A DNA stretch of 49,925 nt from Planctomycetota bacterium (GCA_018694835.1 JABHOG010000025.1:1-49925); one strand, 5' to 3'; shown: positions 33,150 to 41,724, numbered from the stretch's first letter. Translations and numbers: made by a program. The notes: generated from the sequence alone by a model not told the origin.

Positions 33150-34603
33150 TCGACTTCATCCGAACACGTCGTCTCCGCACCATGATCCAGGTCCCGCTGC
33201 AGATCTTCCTGCTGATGTGGATCGTCTGGGCCATCAACCTCTGGTCTTTTCATGACTCCATCCGTGGCGACTGGAGCCATGAAGCTCAGATGGCGGTGAC
33301 AGCATCCGATCGGGCCCTGCTGGACGCTCTGCCTCGATCGGTCGATGTGGTGGTTCCGGTCGATCTACCGCCCACCGCAGCGGGTCGAGTGAGAGCTCGG
33401 GTTCTACTCCAGGCGTTACGCTGGATCGGCGAACTGAGTCGAACCTCTCCCGATGCCTTGTCGCCACCGATTCAGGTCGATGTGAATCGCCAAGCGGATC
33501 GCTGGGAGTGGCTACGCAATGCCCGCGGTCTCGAGGCGGACGCCATCAACAAGATCCACTTCTTCTGTGGGGAGCGGCGACTGGCTCTCGATGTGGAGGA
33601 ACTCGCCATCATCCGGGAGCCGACGCTGATGGAACCGGAGGCGGTGGCTCGCATCGTCGTCGATCGTGTTCGAGAAGCGGTCGAGGCGGCCTTGCGACAG
33701 GTCGCCACCGATCAGGCTACCGAGATACGCATCAGCCAGGGTAGTGGTGAACCGCCACTGAACTCTTCGAGAGGGCCGAGTTTGATCGCGATGGTGAGGG
33801 ATCTGCAACAGAGGGGCGCTCGAGTGGCCGGTCACTCCTTGGCCATCATCGAGACCATCGATGAGGAAGCCGATCTGCTGGTGGTCCTGGGTGGTGGAGT
33901 CCAGCGCTTCGATGCCTTGTCGTCTTCGGTCCGGAGAGAGGTCGAGAGATTCCTGGCTGAAGGAGGTGGGGTGCTACTACTGCTTCCGGCCAGCGGAGAA
34001 ACCGGTCTCGAAGAATTGATGGCTGACGTTGGAATCTCGGTGCTCCCCGGACTCGCGGCGCAGGTTACTGCGGTGCCCAATCGTGCGGTCCAATCCTCAT
34101 TTTCGGTGGTGGGGGAACGACTCGATCCGTTCCATCCGATCACGGCACCGATGATCAGCGAGAGGTTCACCTCCCGCTGGACTCCGAGTCGTGTACTCGA
34201 GGTGACCCAGCCTGCCACAGCCTTGCTATCCACCGGTCCTTCCGCCTGGTTGGAGCGCGACCGGGTCTCCGCTCGCAGAGATGTGGAAGAACTTCCAGGA
34301 CCGCAGGTCCTGGCTGCGGCGGCACCGGTGGGTGAGGGCCGACTGGTGGTGGTGGGGAACTGGAACACGACGCTGTCTAACCTGTGGACCGGAGACGCCA
34401 GAAGATTCCTGCTGGCCTGCTGCGACTGGGCTGCCGGACGCGATCTGTTGCCGCCGGGGGCGGGGAGGGAACCTCTCTCCTTTCGCATCGAACTCGATGA
34501 GAGACTGCGCCGGTCCTTCTTCTGGACCTCCTTTGCGGTGTTGCCCGGCTGCGCCTTGATCGGCGGTTTGTTGGTGGCCTGGGCCCGAAGGAGGGACCGA
34601 TGA
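33146..34603 (+). CDS. GldG-like ABC transporter accessory protein
   Basis: A 485-residue protein anchored by one N-terminal helix (IFLLMWIVWAINLW) and one C-terminal helix (SFAVLPGCALIGGLLVAWARRR), with a large periplasmic part between them. The part around ADLLVVLGGG, VRREVERFLAEGGGVLLLLP and the end FLLACCDWAAGRDLLPP match the Gldg ABC-type uncharacterised domain. The start is GTG 33146, with AAGGAGG 5-6 nt upstream and overlap with the permease stop. The longer frame that begins at 32480 is a shadow of the permease gene. The stop overlaps the next start (ATGA). Confidence 0.85.
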   Translation: MIDFIRTRRLRTMIQVPLQIFLLMWIVWAINLWSFHDSIRGDWSHEAQMAVTASDRALLDALPRSVDVVVPVDLPPTAAGRVRARVLLQALRWIGELSRTSPDALSPPIQVDVNRQADRWEWLRNARGLEADAINKIHFFCGERRLALDVEELAIIREPTLMEPEAVARIVVDRVREAVEAALRQVATDQATEIRISQGSGEPPLNSSRGPSLIAMVRDLQQRGARVAGHSLAIIETIDEEADLLVVLGGGVQRFDALSSSVRREVERFLAEGGGVLLLLPASGETGLEELMADVGISVLPGLAAQVTAVPNRAVQSSFSVVGERLDPFHPITAPMISERFTSRWTPSRVLEVTQPATALLSTGPSAWLERDRVSARRDVEELPGPQVLAAAAPVGEGRLVVVGNWNTTLSNLWTGDARRFLLACCDWAAGRDLLPPGAGREPLSFRIELDERLRRSFFWTSFAVLPGCALIGGLLVAWARRRDR

Positions 34604-36351
34604 ATTCGCGGACCACGCTGTTACTGGCACTGATCGCCGTGGTGATCACTCCGCTGGCGTACCGAGCGGTGCGCGATTCCCGCCCCAGTTACGTGGTCGG
34701 AGATGCTCGCCCCTTCTCCTTTGCCATCCCTGCGGTGGTCTCGCTCGAGATCGCTCGAGGAGAGCAGACGATCCGCATCGAGAAGTCTGCAATGGGTTGG
34801 GACATCACGGCACCGGTGAGGGATCGGGGACGCTACGCATCCATCGAGGATTTGCTCCATCTTCTCCGCGATCTGGAAATACGCGGAGAAGGACCTGACG
34901 ATCTGAATAAGTCGGGGCTCGAAACTCCCCACATCGTCGTCACCGTGGAGAGTCCGTCTCGTGAGTATCGCCTCGAACTGGGGTCGGATCACCCCTCGTT
35001 ACCGCGAGTCCATGCTCGAGTCGGCGACCGCCCGGTGCTGATTGCCGCAGAGATTCGCGATGCTCTACGAGATTTCGAACTCGATGAACTGAGAGACGAT
35101 GCGATCTGCGGAACTTCGCCCGGTAGGGTCCAGCGTGTCTTGCTGGAACGTCCCGGTCAGCCATCGCTCGAACTTGTACGAGCAGGGGCGCACTGGCAAC
35201 TGGTGGCTCCCTTCACTGCGGATGCGAATCCGGATGGAGTGGAGCAGTGGCTCACCCGTATCGCTCAGTGGGCAGCAGTGGATTACATCGATCCCCCGTT
35301 TGAGAAACCACTCGGGCTCGATGCACCGAGAGCGAAACTGACGGTTCAACTGAAAGATGGCTCGATCAAGACGGTGGAGGTGGGGGCACGGTATACCTCG
35401 AAGATCTCACAGACCGTTGCGGTGCGCTGCTCCGGTCGTGACTCTCCACTGGTCGCTGCGGGAGTGATGGCGCGGGAACTGATCGAGTTCGACGCGTCGC
35501 TGCTGGTCAGTCCCTACCTGGTTCGCATCGATCAACCAAGGATTCGCGCCCTATCGCTGACGGACGGTGCTCATGGCAAGGTCGATCTCGAGGTCGATTC
35601 TGCCGGTGGGTGGAGAATGCGCTGGGGCGGGGATCTCACTGCAGTGTCTGCAGATGCGGCACTTGTGGAACGATGGAGCGAGCGGCTGCGTCAATTGAGG
35701 GTGACTGACCGCGAGCCGATCGATCGGTCCTCGCTGCAGTTGTGGGGATTCGATCGTCCACTGTTGCGAGTGGTGCTGGTGACCGAAGATGGTGATCCTG
35801 AAGAGATGATGTTTGGCGCTGAGGTGCCAGAGGGATCGGGAGTTCGCTATGCCTGGAATCTACGCCAGGAATCGGTGGCACGGGTGAGAGTCGATGACAT
35901 CGATCAACTGGTCAACGCTCCCTTCTCGTTGAGGGATCCTCGGGTCACCTCGATGCCCGCTGGAGAGTTAGTGCGCTTCCGCATCACCACCGCTGCCGGG
36001 GAAGCATTGCTGGCACAGCCCCATCAGACGTGGCGCTGTCAGGGGAAGGAAGAGGTCGATCTGCCGCAGCCGGATGTCCGCTGGATCGCTCGAACTCTCT
36101 CCCAACTGGTCGCAAGAAACTGGGCTCCAGAGGATCCGACTGCACCGGGTCCACAGCAGTATCGTTTGAAGGCGGAGTTGTTCGGATTGACCGGTGCTGA
36201 GCCACAGGTCACCATCTACCTCGGCGAGAAGGAAGTGGACGGGGATCGGCGAGCACGGATCGATGACTGGGTTTTCTCGCTGGCTTCCTCCGATGGACCC
36301 GATCTGGTGAACTTTTGCGATCAGTTCCTCCAACAACTGCAGCAGCAGTAG
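34600..36351 (+). CDS. DUF4340 domain protein
   Basis: A 583-residue protein with one N-terminal helix (LLLALIAVVITPLAYRAV) and then a long periplasmic region of beta-rich DUF4340 repeats: VVSLEIARGEQTIRIEKSAMGWDIT, a YASIEDLLHLLRDLEI helix, LGLDAPRAKLTVQLKDGS and more. DUF4340 proteins regularly follow GldG-like genes, and their role is unknown; they may form the outer part of the exporter. The C-terminus is Gln-rich (QQLQQQ). It is linked to the GldG-like gene by ATGA overlap and followed after 18 bp by the last gene of the operon. Confidence 0.85.
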   Translation: MNSRTTLLLALIAVVITPLAYRAVRDSRPSYVVGDARPFSFAIPAVVSLEIARGEQTIRIEKSAMGWDITAPVRDRGRYASIEDLLHLLRDLEIRGEGPDDLNKSGLETPHIVVTVESPSREYRLELGSDHPSLPRVHARVGDRPVLIAAEIRDALRDFELDELRDDAICGTSPGRVQRVLLERPGQPSLELVRAGAHWQLVAPFTADANPDGVEQWLTRIAQWAAVDYIDPPFEKPLGLDAPRAKLTVQLKDGSIKTVEVGARYTSKISQTVAVRCSGRDSPLVAAGVMARELIEFDASLLVSPYLVRIDQPRIRALSLTDGAHGKVDLEVDSAGGWRMRWGGDLTAVSADAALVERWSERLRQLRVTDREPIDRSSLQLWGFDRPLLRVVLVTEDGDPEEMMFGAEVPEGSGVRYAWNLRQESVARVRVDDIDQLVNAPFSLRDPRVTSMPAGELVRFRITTAAGEALLAQPHQTWRCQGKEEVDLPQPDVRWIARTLSQLVARNWAPEDPTAPGPQQYRLKAELFGLTGAEPQVTIYLGEKEVDGDRRARIDDWVFSLASSDGPDLVNFCDQFLQQLQQQ

Positions 36352-36369
36352 GGAAGGTGGCCACCGTTG

Positions 36370-37710
36370 ATGGATCCCAGCGATCGTAAGTTGTGGCTAC
36401 TGGTACTGGCGCTCCCTTTCGTCGCCTGGCTGCTGATCGATCCCCGACCCGCACCGACCGTGATCTCACCACCGGATCGAGTCGACCCACCACCTGTCAC
36501 CGTGTCGGAAGTGGAATCACACCCCATCCTTCCACCGCCGGTTCACATCGACCCACCGATCGATCCCCAGGTCGATCCACCGATCGACCCTGAGCCGGTG
36601 GTGCTCCCTGTCCAGTGCTGGGTCCGTGGACTGTCTGCCGCCGGCGAACTGTTGCCAGAGGGCACCGAGTTGCCGCTGGAAACCGACGCAGGGACCGTGA
36701 TTACCGGGGCTGAAGGCGTGCTCGAGGTGGCTGGAGAGGGGTTGCGATGGATCTCATCGAATGGCCGCCAGATTCCGGTCGAACTCCCTCCAGGTCAGTG
36801 GATTCTCGACTGTACCGCACAACTACCGCTCGCCGATGCACCGGTTCAACTGGATTGGGTGATTCTGGTGCGAGAGGAGGAGGGGCAATCTCCGGCCCGA
36901 CTGGTGATCTCGGGAACCACTCCACTGCCGGTCGGCATGCGCCTGCTGGTCAAGTTGTCTCATCAGGACCGGATCCTCGATGGGGGATACGAGATCACCG
37001 AGGGCGAATCGGTGTGGTGGAACCGGGTCCTGGTCTCCGACTCGTGGTTTGCCGGCTGTCTGGCGATGAGCATCGAGTGGGATCCGAATTTGTTACGAGA
37101 ATCTCAGCGCTCACCGCTGGAATCGCTGTGGCGAGGAATCGCTCGAGGAGAAATCTGGTCCTGGCAAGGGTTCCTCTGCATCGATGACCCGCAGGAGGCG
37201 AGGCGACAGCAACTGGAAATCTCCCGCTGGTATGCAGAGGTGCTCGAGGAGGTGCAGGCTTGCCGTGATCTATTACTGGTGGCCAGTGCCAAGGCGCGTG
37301 GCAAGAAATCGGCCCTGTTGCGCGATCCCGAACGTGCCGATCGGGTGTTTGAGCATCCCCTGGCGGCCACCTTCGACCTCCTCGGTCGCGGCAAGAGTTT
37401 TGATTACAAGCGCTGGCGTCGTCTCCTCGACGAGGTCCTTCCGCAGCGGTGGAGCCAGTGGAGCGCCGCCGGAAGAGTGCCGTATCCCCATCAACAGCCC
37501 GCCGCGGCCAAGAATGTGGCTCTGCTCTTCAATGTGTTGGTGAAGTACAGCCGCCTCGAGAGCACGGTGCTTTATGAGGCCCTCGGAAAGCCGCGACACA
37601 TCCATGATTTCGTGGCGAATTTCGACTGGGAGCCGGTGACCGAGCGGAAGCAGACGCTGTCGAGATTGAGGAACTTCATCGAGGCGATCCGGCAATCGAT
37701 CTGGAAGTGA
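36370..37710 (+). CDS. Unknown membrane-anchored protein with Pro-rich linker, end of Gld-type operon
   Basis: A 446-residue protein. An N-terminal helix (LWLLVLALPFVAWLLI) is followed by a Pro/Asp-rich segment with DPP repeats (residues about 28-75: PPVHIDPPIDPQVDPPIDP). A beta-rich domain spans about 80-250, and a mostly helical region with many charged residues runs to the end (SRWYAEVLEEVQACRDLLLVAS and LRNFIEAIRQSIW). I do not recognise the family. ATG 36370 is preferred; TTG 36367 is immediately upstream. Its place after DUF4340 suggests a further periplasmic part of the exporter. An unrelated GroEL-like tail lies just past its stop in another frame. Confidence 0.7.
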   Translation: MDPSDRKLWLLVLALPFVAWLLIDPRPAPTVISPPDRVDPPPVTVSEVESHPILPPPVHIDPPIDPQVDPPIDPEPVVLPVQCWVRGLSAAGELLPEGTELPLETDAGTVITGAEGVLEVAGEGLRWISSNGRQIPVELPPGQWILDCTAQLPLADAPVQLDWVILVREEEGQSPARLVISGTTPLPVGMRLLVKLSHQDRILDGGYEITEGESVWWNRVLVSDSWFAGCLAMSIEWDPNLLRESQRSPLESLWRGIARGEIWSWQGFLCIDDPQEARRQQLEISRWYAEVLEEVQACRDLLLVASAKARGKKSALLRDPERADRVFEHPLAATFDLLGRGKSFDYKRWRRLLDEVLPQRWSQWSAAGRVPYPHQQPAAAKNVALLFNVLVKYSRLESTVLYEALGKPRHIHDFVANFDWEPVTERKQTLSRLRNFIEAIRQSIWK

Positions 37711-37763
37711 GCCCCGCCGCCAGGATTGCAGGTGGTATGGGCGGCATGGGCGGCATGTACTAG
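37707..37763 (+). pseudogene. Possible 3' remnant of a groEL gene (GGM tail)
   Basis: Just past the stop of the Pro-rich gene, in the minus-one frame relative to it, the codons read to A-G-G-M-G-G-M-G-G-M-Y then TAG at 37761. A (GGM)n tail ending in M or Y is the hallmark C-terminus of bacterial GroEL. Only about 12-18 codons are present, and they are followed by a strong terminator at normal distance. No groEL body is in the window. Alternatives: chance, or a C-terminal extension of the Pro-rich protein reached by frameshifting. Confidence 0.4.
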
Positions 37764-37798
37764 CCGACCGTTTCACCTGAAGCGATTGCGAATTGAAG

Positions 37799-37833
37799 AG
37801 GCCCCGCGGAGTTCACTCCGCGGGGCCTTTTTT
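37799..37833 (+). terminator. Strong intrinsic terminator closing the Gld-type operon
   Basis: A 13-bp perfect stem (37799-37811 with 37816-37828, core GGCCCCGCGGAG) with a 4-nt TTCA loop and a run of six T directly after. It lies 36 bp beyond the GGM-tail stop and 89 bp beyond the operon stop. Confidence 0.9.
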
Positions 37834-37857
37834 GTTTCAAACGAGATCGCCTTGAGG

Positions 37858-38118
37858 TCAATCCTCCAAGGTTTTGGGGGCCAGGTGCTTTCGGTAGATT
37901 CTTTGGGACATGATGACTCCTGCGACAAGTCCGAAAAGCAATCCTCCACCCAGAAGAGCGAGGATTTCATAGATATTGTCGGGGGGAGCGAAGCCTTCAG
38001 GGGCACCTCCCTCCGGGGGAAAAGCGAAGCGAATAATCAGCATGACGACAGAGCCGGTCATGAAGGAGATGACCAACGGTTGGATGAAAATCCAGATCCA
38101 CAAGAACAGCTTAGTCAT
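37858..38118 (-). CDS. Small membrane protein with two helices
   Basis: An 86-residue protein with two predicted membrane helices: about residues 5-30 (LWIWIFIQPLVISFMTGSV) and 53-75 (ILALLGGGLLFGLVAGVIM). They are joined by a Pro/Gly/Ala-rich loop (FPPEGGAPEGFAPPD). The start is ATG 38118 with AGGGAGG 7 nt upstream, which excludes an in-frame start at 38145. Family unknown. It is 30 bp downstream of the Arg/Gly-rich gene on the same strand, and probably in one operon with it and the gene at 38459. Confidence 0.75.
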   Translation of the reverse strand: MTKLFLWIWIFIQPLVISFMTGSVVMLIIRFAFPPEGGAPEGFAPPDNIYEILALLGGGLLFGLVAGVIMSQRIYRKHLAPKTLED

Positions 38119-38148
38119 CGTTGAACCTCCCTGGTGTTCAGGCAACTT

Positions 38149-38517
38149 TTAGCGTTCGGGTCTGCTTCGGCGGTTTCTGCTGCCTCCGCCACCGCTTGGT
38201 CCCTTTCGGGGGCCACCACCTTTGGAGCGATTTCCGCCGCCTCCGGATCGGGAGCCACCACTACGGGGCCCTGATCCTCTTGAACCACCCGCTCTTGGGC
38301 CACCATGGCGTCCTCGGGAGGGGGGACCACTTCTTCGTCGCTGTTGTGGATCCGGTTGAATCCCTTTTGGCGGAGTCCACTCTTCTTCTGTGATATCAAA
38401 ACCGGTTTCAGAGACGATGCGGTTCCAGGACAGTTTGTCTGCAGGGTCGACGAGATGGTCAGAATCGATCCTGGTCAGACTTCTGGCCCGTTTCTTTCTC
38501 TGACTCCTTCTCGACAC
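38149..38517 (-). CDS. Arg/Gly-rich (RGG-like) small protein
   Basis: A 122-residue frame with a short acidic core (WNRIVSETGFDITEEEW) and a C-terminal half of RGG/SGG-type low-complexity sequence (GRHGGPRAGGSRGSG, GGGPRKGPSGGGGSRNRR), suggesting RNA or polyanion binding. The start is unsure. GTG 38517 lies inside the upstream gene without a Shine-Dalgarno sequence, ATG 38661 is further in, and no start codon exists between the upstream stop (38459) and the conserved-looking core. A frameshift joining it to the upstream gene is possible. Family unknown. Confidence 0.5.
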   Translation of the reverse strand: MSRRSQRKKRARSLTRIDSDHLVDPADKLSWNRIVSETGFDITEEEWTPPKGIQPDPQQRRRSGPPSRGRHGGPRAGGSRGSGPRSGGSRSGGGGNRSKGGGPRKGPSGGGGSRNRRSRPER

Positions 38518-39307
38518 CGTTGGCGGGAGTCGATCGATCGGTCGCGGCCGGTTTTGTGGAATCCGGTGGATCTCGCTGAACCCGCCGGATCTCCAGTTCT
38601 CCCTGGCGGTACTGTTCGATGGTGCCCCCAGGGCCGATCCAGATCTTGGCCTCGAACTCATGACACAGCACGCTCCATCGGGTGGTTTCTACGGAACCGA
38701 TTTTTTCGGCCCTATCCTTTTTCAGTTCCAGTTCGATCGACCGGTATTCGCTCGGGATCAGTGCCGTGAACTGGCGTTGATCGGTTCGATCAAGTTGCAG
38801 GCCGATCAGCAACCAGTGCTCGAAGGCCTGATTTTCTAGTAGCACCATCTTGTCGTCAAAGGGCAGGAACCGATCGATGCGGGTGGCACGCGCCGGATCT
38901 TGTACGACGATCCGGATTCGGGAGGTCTCGGGATCTACTTCGCTGGCCACCACGAGCTGTTTTTCTCCCGCACCCGTCGCCCCGACCCAACTCTCACGGT
39001 GGGTCCCCTTGCTGCGCAGGTTCGACGGGAGAAACCTTGTACGATGGCGGATCTGCATCGTCCTGCCTGGTTGTCGCCACTGCAATTGGGCATCGAGGGT
39101 CCATTCTTCAGCGGGGGCTGTCGGCAACCGCCAATGGACACTGGTTTTTCCGGTGGGCACCCCTTTTTGAGTCCATTGCCATTGGAGAGGCTCTTCGACG
39201 GGGTAGGGGAAAGTGACAGGTGGTGCACCGATGACCACTGGGTTCCCCGGGTTCGGTTCGGGAGGGGATTGGTGAAAGGTCATACAGATGAGAAGTGCAG
39301 AGATCAA
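38459..39307 (-). CDS. Unknown exported beta-rich protein
   Basis: A 282-residue protein. TTG 39307 is taken as start: AAAGG lies about 9 nt upstream and a short hydrophobic leader (LISALLICMTF) follows. The far longer frame to 39853 runs through the intergenic and coding sequence of the divergent gene and is rejected. After a Pro-rich stretch (SPPEPNPGNPVVIGAPP) come alternating strands of the kind WQWTQKGVPTGKTSVHWRL and WTLDAQLQWRQPGRTMQI, reminiscent of DUF3108-like barrels, an impression only. The C-terminus is Lys/Glu/Ser-rich and overlaps the Arg/Gly-rich frame. Confidence 0.55.
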   Translation of the reverse strand: MISALLICMTFHQSPPEPNPGNPVVIGAPPVTFPYPVEEPLQWQWTQKGVPTGKTSVHWRLPTAPAEEWTLDAQLQWRQPGRTMQIRHRTRFLPSNLRSKGTHRESWVGATGAGEKQLVVASEVDPETSRIRIVVQDPARATRIDRFLPFDDKMVLLENQAFEHWLLIGLQLDRTDQRQFTALIPSEYRSIELELKKDRAEKIGSVETTRWSVLCHEFEAKIWIGPGGTIEQYRQGELEIRRVQRDPPDSTKPAATDRSTPANGVEKESEKETGQKSDQDRF

Positions 39308-39610
39308 CGGTGCGGACCTTTCTTGTCTGATTAGTCGCTCGGGAAACTGGAGCCGTGCAATTTTGATGGGGTTTGTGGTACGATCCGATCTTGTTCGGAT
39401 GGAGTTCCCAAGGCAAGTCCCAAACCTGTCTATCCTCGGGACTTGAAGTGAGCCTATTTGACGTGGTGAGGGGGGGCCCCCCGCGTCTGATTCGGTGCAT
39501 TGCCCGATCCAATGGTCGGAAATCGCAGTGCCACAGGAGTGACCGAAGTGACCAAAGTGATCTAGTTTTTCTCCGCATTCTGTCGGGGAGAGACGCGGGA
39601 AGGAATGTCG
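39308..39610. other. Divergent spacer with inverted and direct repeats
   Basis: About 300 bp between two divergent genes, no gene inside. It holds CAAGTCCC/GGGACTTG (39414-39421 and 39438-39445), a G7-C6 palindrome (39470-39482) and three 9-bp direct repeats of AGTGACCGA type (39538-39564). A TGGTACGAT extended -10-like string lies at 39376-39384 on the plus strand. Operator or promoter function is inferred only. Confidence 0.5.
39538..39564. repeat. Three 9-bp direct repeats upstream of the coiled-coil gene
   Basis: AGTGACCGA, AGTGACCAA and AGTGATCTA stand head to tail, 47 bp before the ATG at 39611. The invariant part is AGTGA. It could be a regulator binding site or simple sequence drift. 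Confidence 0.7.
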
Positions 39611-40618
39611 ATGCGCAAGGATCTGTCCCTCATTCGTCGCCTGGAAAAAATCGAGAAGGAACTGGGATACTGCCAGATTAAACTTGAGAAGGAACAGCGC
39701 CTCGCGACACGAGTACATTTTTTGAGAGCTCACCGCGATCGATTGCTGGAGGTTCTGGATCTTTTTCCAGAGCAGGATTCTGGTGCCGGAGACCGTCTCT
39801 GCGGGTTGTCGTTCAGCGAGATCTCCTCTCGCATCATGGATGAAGACAAGCATCTCGATCTCGATCCGCTAAGAAACTCCTTCCTGGCCATCGGTATGCG
39901 TCCTGAAGTCACCACCGAACTGGAGGAACTGGAAGTCGAGATCAAAGACGTTTCAGAACGCCTTTCGACTTTCCGTGTTTTCCACGACAAGGTTGCTGGG
40001 CTTCAGTCGGAACGAAGACATGCACTGAGTAGTTTCGATCTCTCCGGCGACGAACCAGTCCTGGCGATCTCCGACGAATTCGAAGTGACCGAGAACGACT
40101 GGAATGTGCTGACCGAAGATCTTACCAATTTGGATGACGCACTTTTCAATGTCAGTCGCACCAAGGATTACCTCACCTCGGCAAGAAACTTTGTGCTGCA
40201 TGCTCGTAGCCACTATTCGGTTCCGGATTGGATCGAAAAAGGTTACCTCGTCGACCTGCTGAAGCACTCGACCATCGGACGGATCCGAGAGATGCTGGAG
40301 GGCGGAGAGCGCAACTTGAAGACCGCTTTGAGTGAACTGATTTGCCTCGAAAACTATCCGCTTGTCGCAGATGATTTCAAACCGATCCTTCGTCCTTTCT
40401 ATCGGTTGCTCTTTGATGATGTCTTTCACCAGACGAAGTTCCAGGATGTCCTGCAACTGATCGAGGAGAGACTCGACCGCTCGACGCGACTTCACGATCA
40501 GTTGGAGAAGTCGCGGGAACAGGTATTTCAGACTCAGGTTCTGAAGGAAAAGGCACGCGAAAGCTTGTTCCACAGGATCGGCGATGAGCGCAGGAAACTG
40601 CGCCTGACCACCATCTGA
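39611..40618 (+). CDS. Unknown coiled-coil-rich cytoplasmic protein
   Basis: A 335-residue, mostly helical and charged protein with predicted coiled coils at the N-terminus (LIRRLEKIEKELGYCQIKLE), around residues 100-130 (TTELEELEVEIKDVSERL) and at the C-terminus (LDRSTRLHDQLEKSREQVF). There are no membrane helices, signal peptide or known catalytic motif. ATG 39611 is preferred over ATG 39605 because GGAAGGA lies 7-8 nt before it but too close to the other. It stands alone between two minus-strand genes. A structural or scaffold role is a guess; family not recognised. Confidence 0.7.
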   Translation: MRKDLSLIRRLEKIEKELGYCQIKLEKEQRLATRVHFLRAHRDRLLEVLDLFPEQDSGAGDRLCGLSFSEISSRIMDEDKHLDLDPLRNSFLAIGMRPEVTTELEELEVEIKDVSERLSTFRVFHDKVAGLQSERRHALSSFDLSGDEPVLAISDEFEVTENDWNVLTEDLTNLDDALFNVSRTKDYLTSARNFVLHARSHYSVPDWIEKGYLVDLLKHSTIGRIREMLEGGERNLKTALSELICLENYPLVADDFKPILRPFYRLLFDDVFHQTKFQDVLQLIEERLDRSTRLHDQLEKSREQVFQTQVLKEKARESLFHRIGDERRKLRLTTI

Positions 40619-40659
40619 GCCTTACCTCGTGTCGGAGCAGATTCCTCGGAGTAATCGAT

Positions 40660-41724
40660 TCACCGGGTCCATAGTGCGTCCTTGCCCAGCCAACTCTCCA
40701 GTTGCTGCTGCGCTTGCTCTACCGTTTCCGAATGATTTCCGGTGATCAACGCACGGCCGTCGCGGTAACAGATCAGCGAACCGGAGGGGCCGTCGCTGCG
40801 GATCGCGGTGGCACTCCGATGCCAGTGGATTTCGCAATCCAGTTGTAGCAGGCGTGATTCAATCTCATCCAGGTCGAGTTGCAACCAGGTCTCCACTGAC
40901 CCACTGCCGCACAATTTCCTCAAGTGTACTCCCGACCTCTCCTGTCGGTCAGAAACGGTGCCCTTCGACCGCTGCCCACAGCGAGGACAGTCGGGATCGG
41001 CTTCCAGTTCGACAGTCTTTTCTCCATCTGCAATGTTGCCTCGAAGGATGGTTCGGCGGGTTGAAACTGGTGATCCGTGATCGAGGTTGTCCTGGTGGGG
41101 GCGTCGGATTTCATTCACCAGTAACCGGATCGCAGCCGCGGCTGCGGCGAGGCAGGCGACCGGCAGCACGCCGTCCGATTCACAGGTTCCGATCGCACCC
41201 GGCGCGGGAGATTCGGCAACCCAGCAATGGTAGCAGGGAGTTCCGGGAGGCAAGAAAGACGCTGCGACCCAGCGATCTGCGATGGCACCGCTATGAATCC
41301 ACCCGACCCCCGTTTGCATGGCGGTCTGATCGATGAGAGTTCTGGCTGCGATATGATCGGTCGCATCCATCACCACGTCGTGTGCGAGAAAGTGAGCCTT
41401 TGAATTGGTCGGGGTGAGCATCTCGGGGATCATTTTGAGTTGAGTTCGACCGCCAATCTTGTGCAATTCTCGACCTGCCACGGTCACCTTGGCCCGACCC
41501 CCGTCGGCATCTTCTTGGTGATAGAGGACCTGGCGGTGGAGATCGGTGACCCGAACTCGATCCCCATCGAGGATCGTGAGAAAGCCGATTCCGCTGCGCA
41601 CCAGCGTCTGCGCGAGGATCGTGCCGACGCCGCCACAGCCCACCAGCAACACCCGTAAACGCTGCCAATCACGGTCGAGATCGGTGCCCCCGGTCATTCT
41701 CAACTGTCGGTCGTACCGGTCCAA
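40660..41724 (-). CDS. MoeB/ThiF/HesA-family adenylyltransferase (E1-like)
   Basis: E1-like enzyme that adenylates the C-terminus of a small ubiquitin-fold sulfur carrier (MoaD or ThiS type) in molybdopterin or thiamine synthesis. It opens with the family RYDRQLRM, then the nucleotide motif LLVGCGGVGTI, DLHRQVLY with the catalytic Arg, AKV, and VVMDATDH. Two CxxC zinc pairs are visible (CYHC and CPRC). After about residue 260 comes a C-terminal domain that is not rhodanese-like, its role unclear. The start is TTG 41724, with AAGGGAGG 6 nt upstream. It is 354 residues. No sulfur-carrier gene is adjacent, so the pathway stays open. Confidence 0.88.
   Translation of the reverse strand: MDRYDRQLRMTGGTDLDRDWQRLRVLLVGCGGVGTILAQTLVRSGIGFLTILDGDRVRVTDLHRQVLYHQEDADGGRAKVTVAGRELHKIGGRTQLKMIPEMLTPTNSKAHFLAHDVVMDATDHIAARTLIDQTAMQTGVGWIHSGAIADRWVAASFLPPGTPCYHCWVAESPAPGAIGTCESDGVLPVACLAAAAAAIRLLVNEIRRPHQDNLDHGSPVSTRRTILRGNIADGEKTVELEADPDCPRCGQRSKGTVSDRQERSGVHLRKLCGSGSVETWLQLDLDEIESRLLQLDCEIHWHRSATAIRSDGPSGSLICYRDGRALITGNHSETVEQAQQQLESWLGKDALWTR

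Noticed and set aside
38459-39853. A 464-codon reading of the exported beta-rich gene
   Set aside because: Its first 180 codons cross the divergent spacer and the start of the coiled-coil gene; the leader peptide and ribosome-binding site support TTG 39307.
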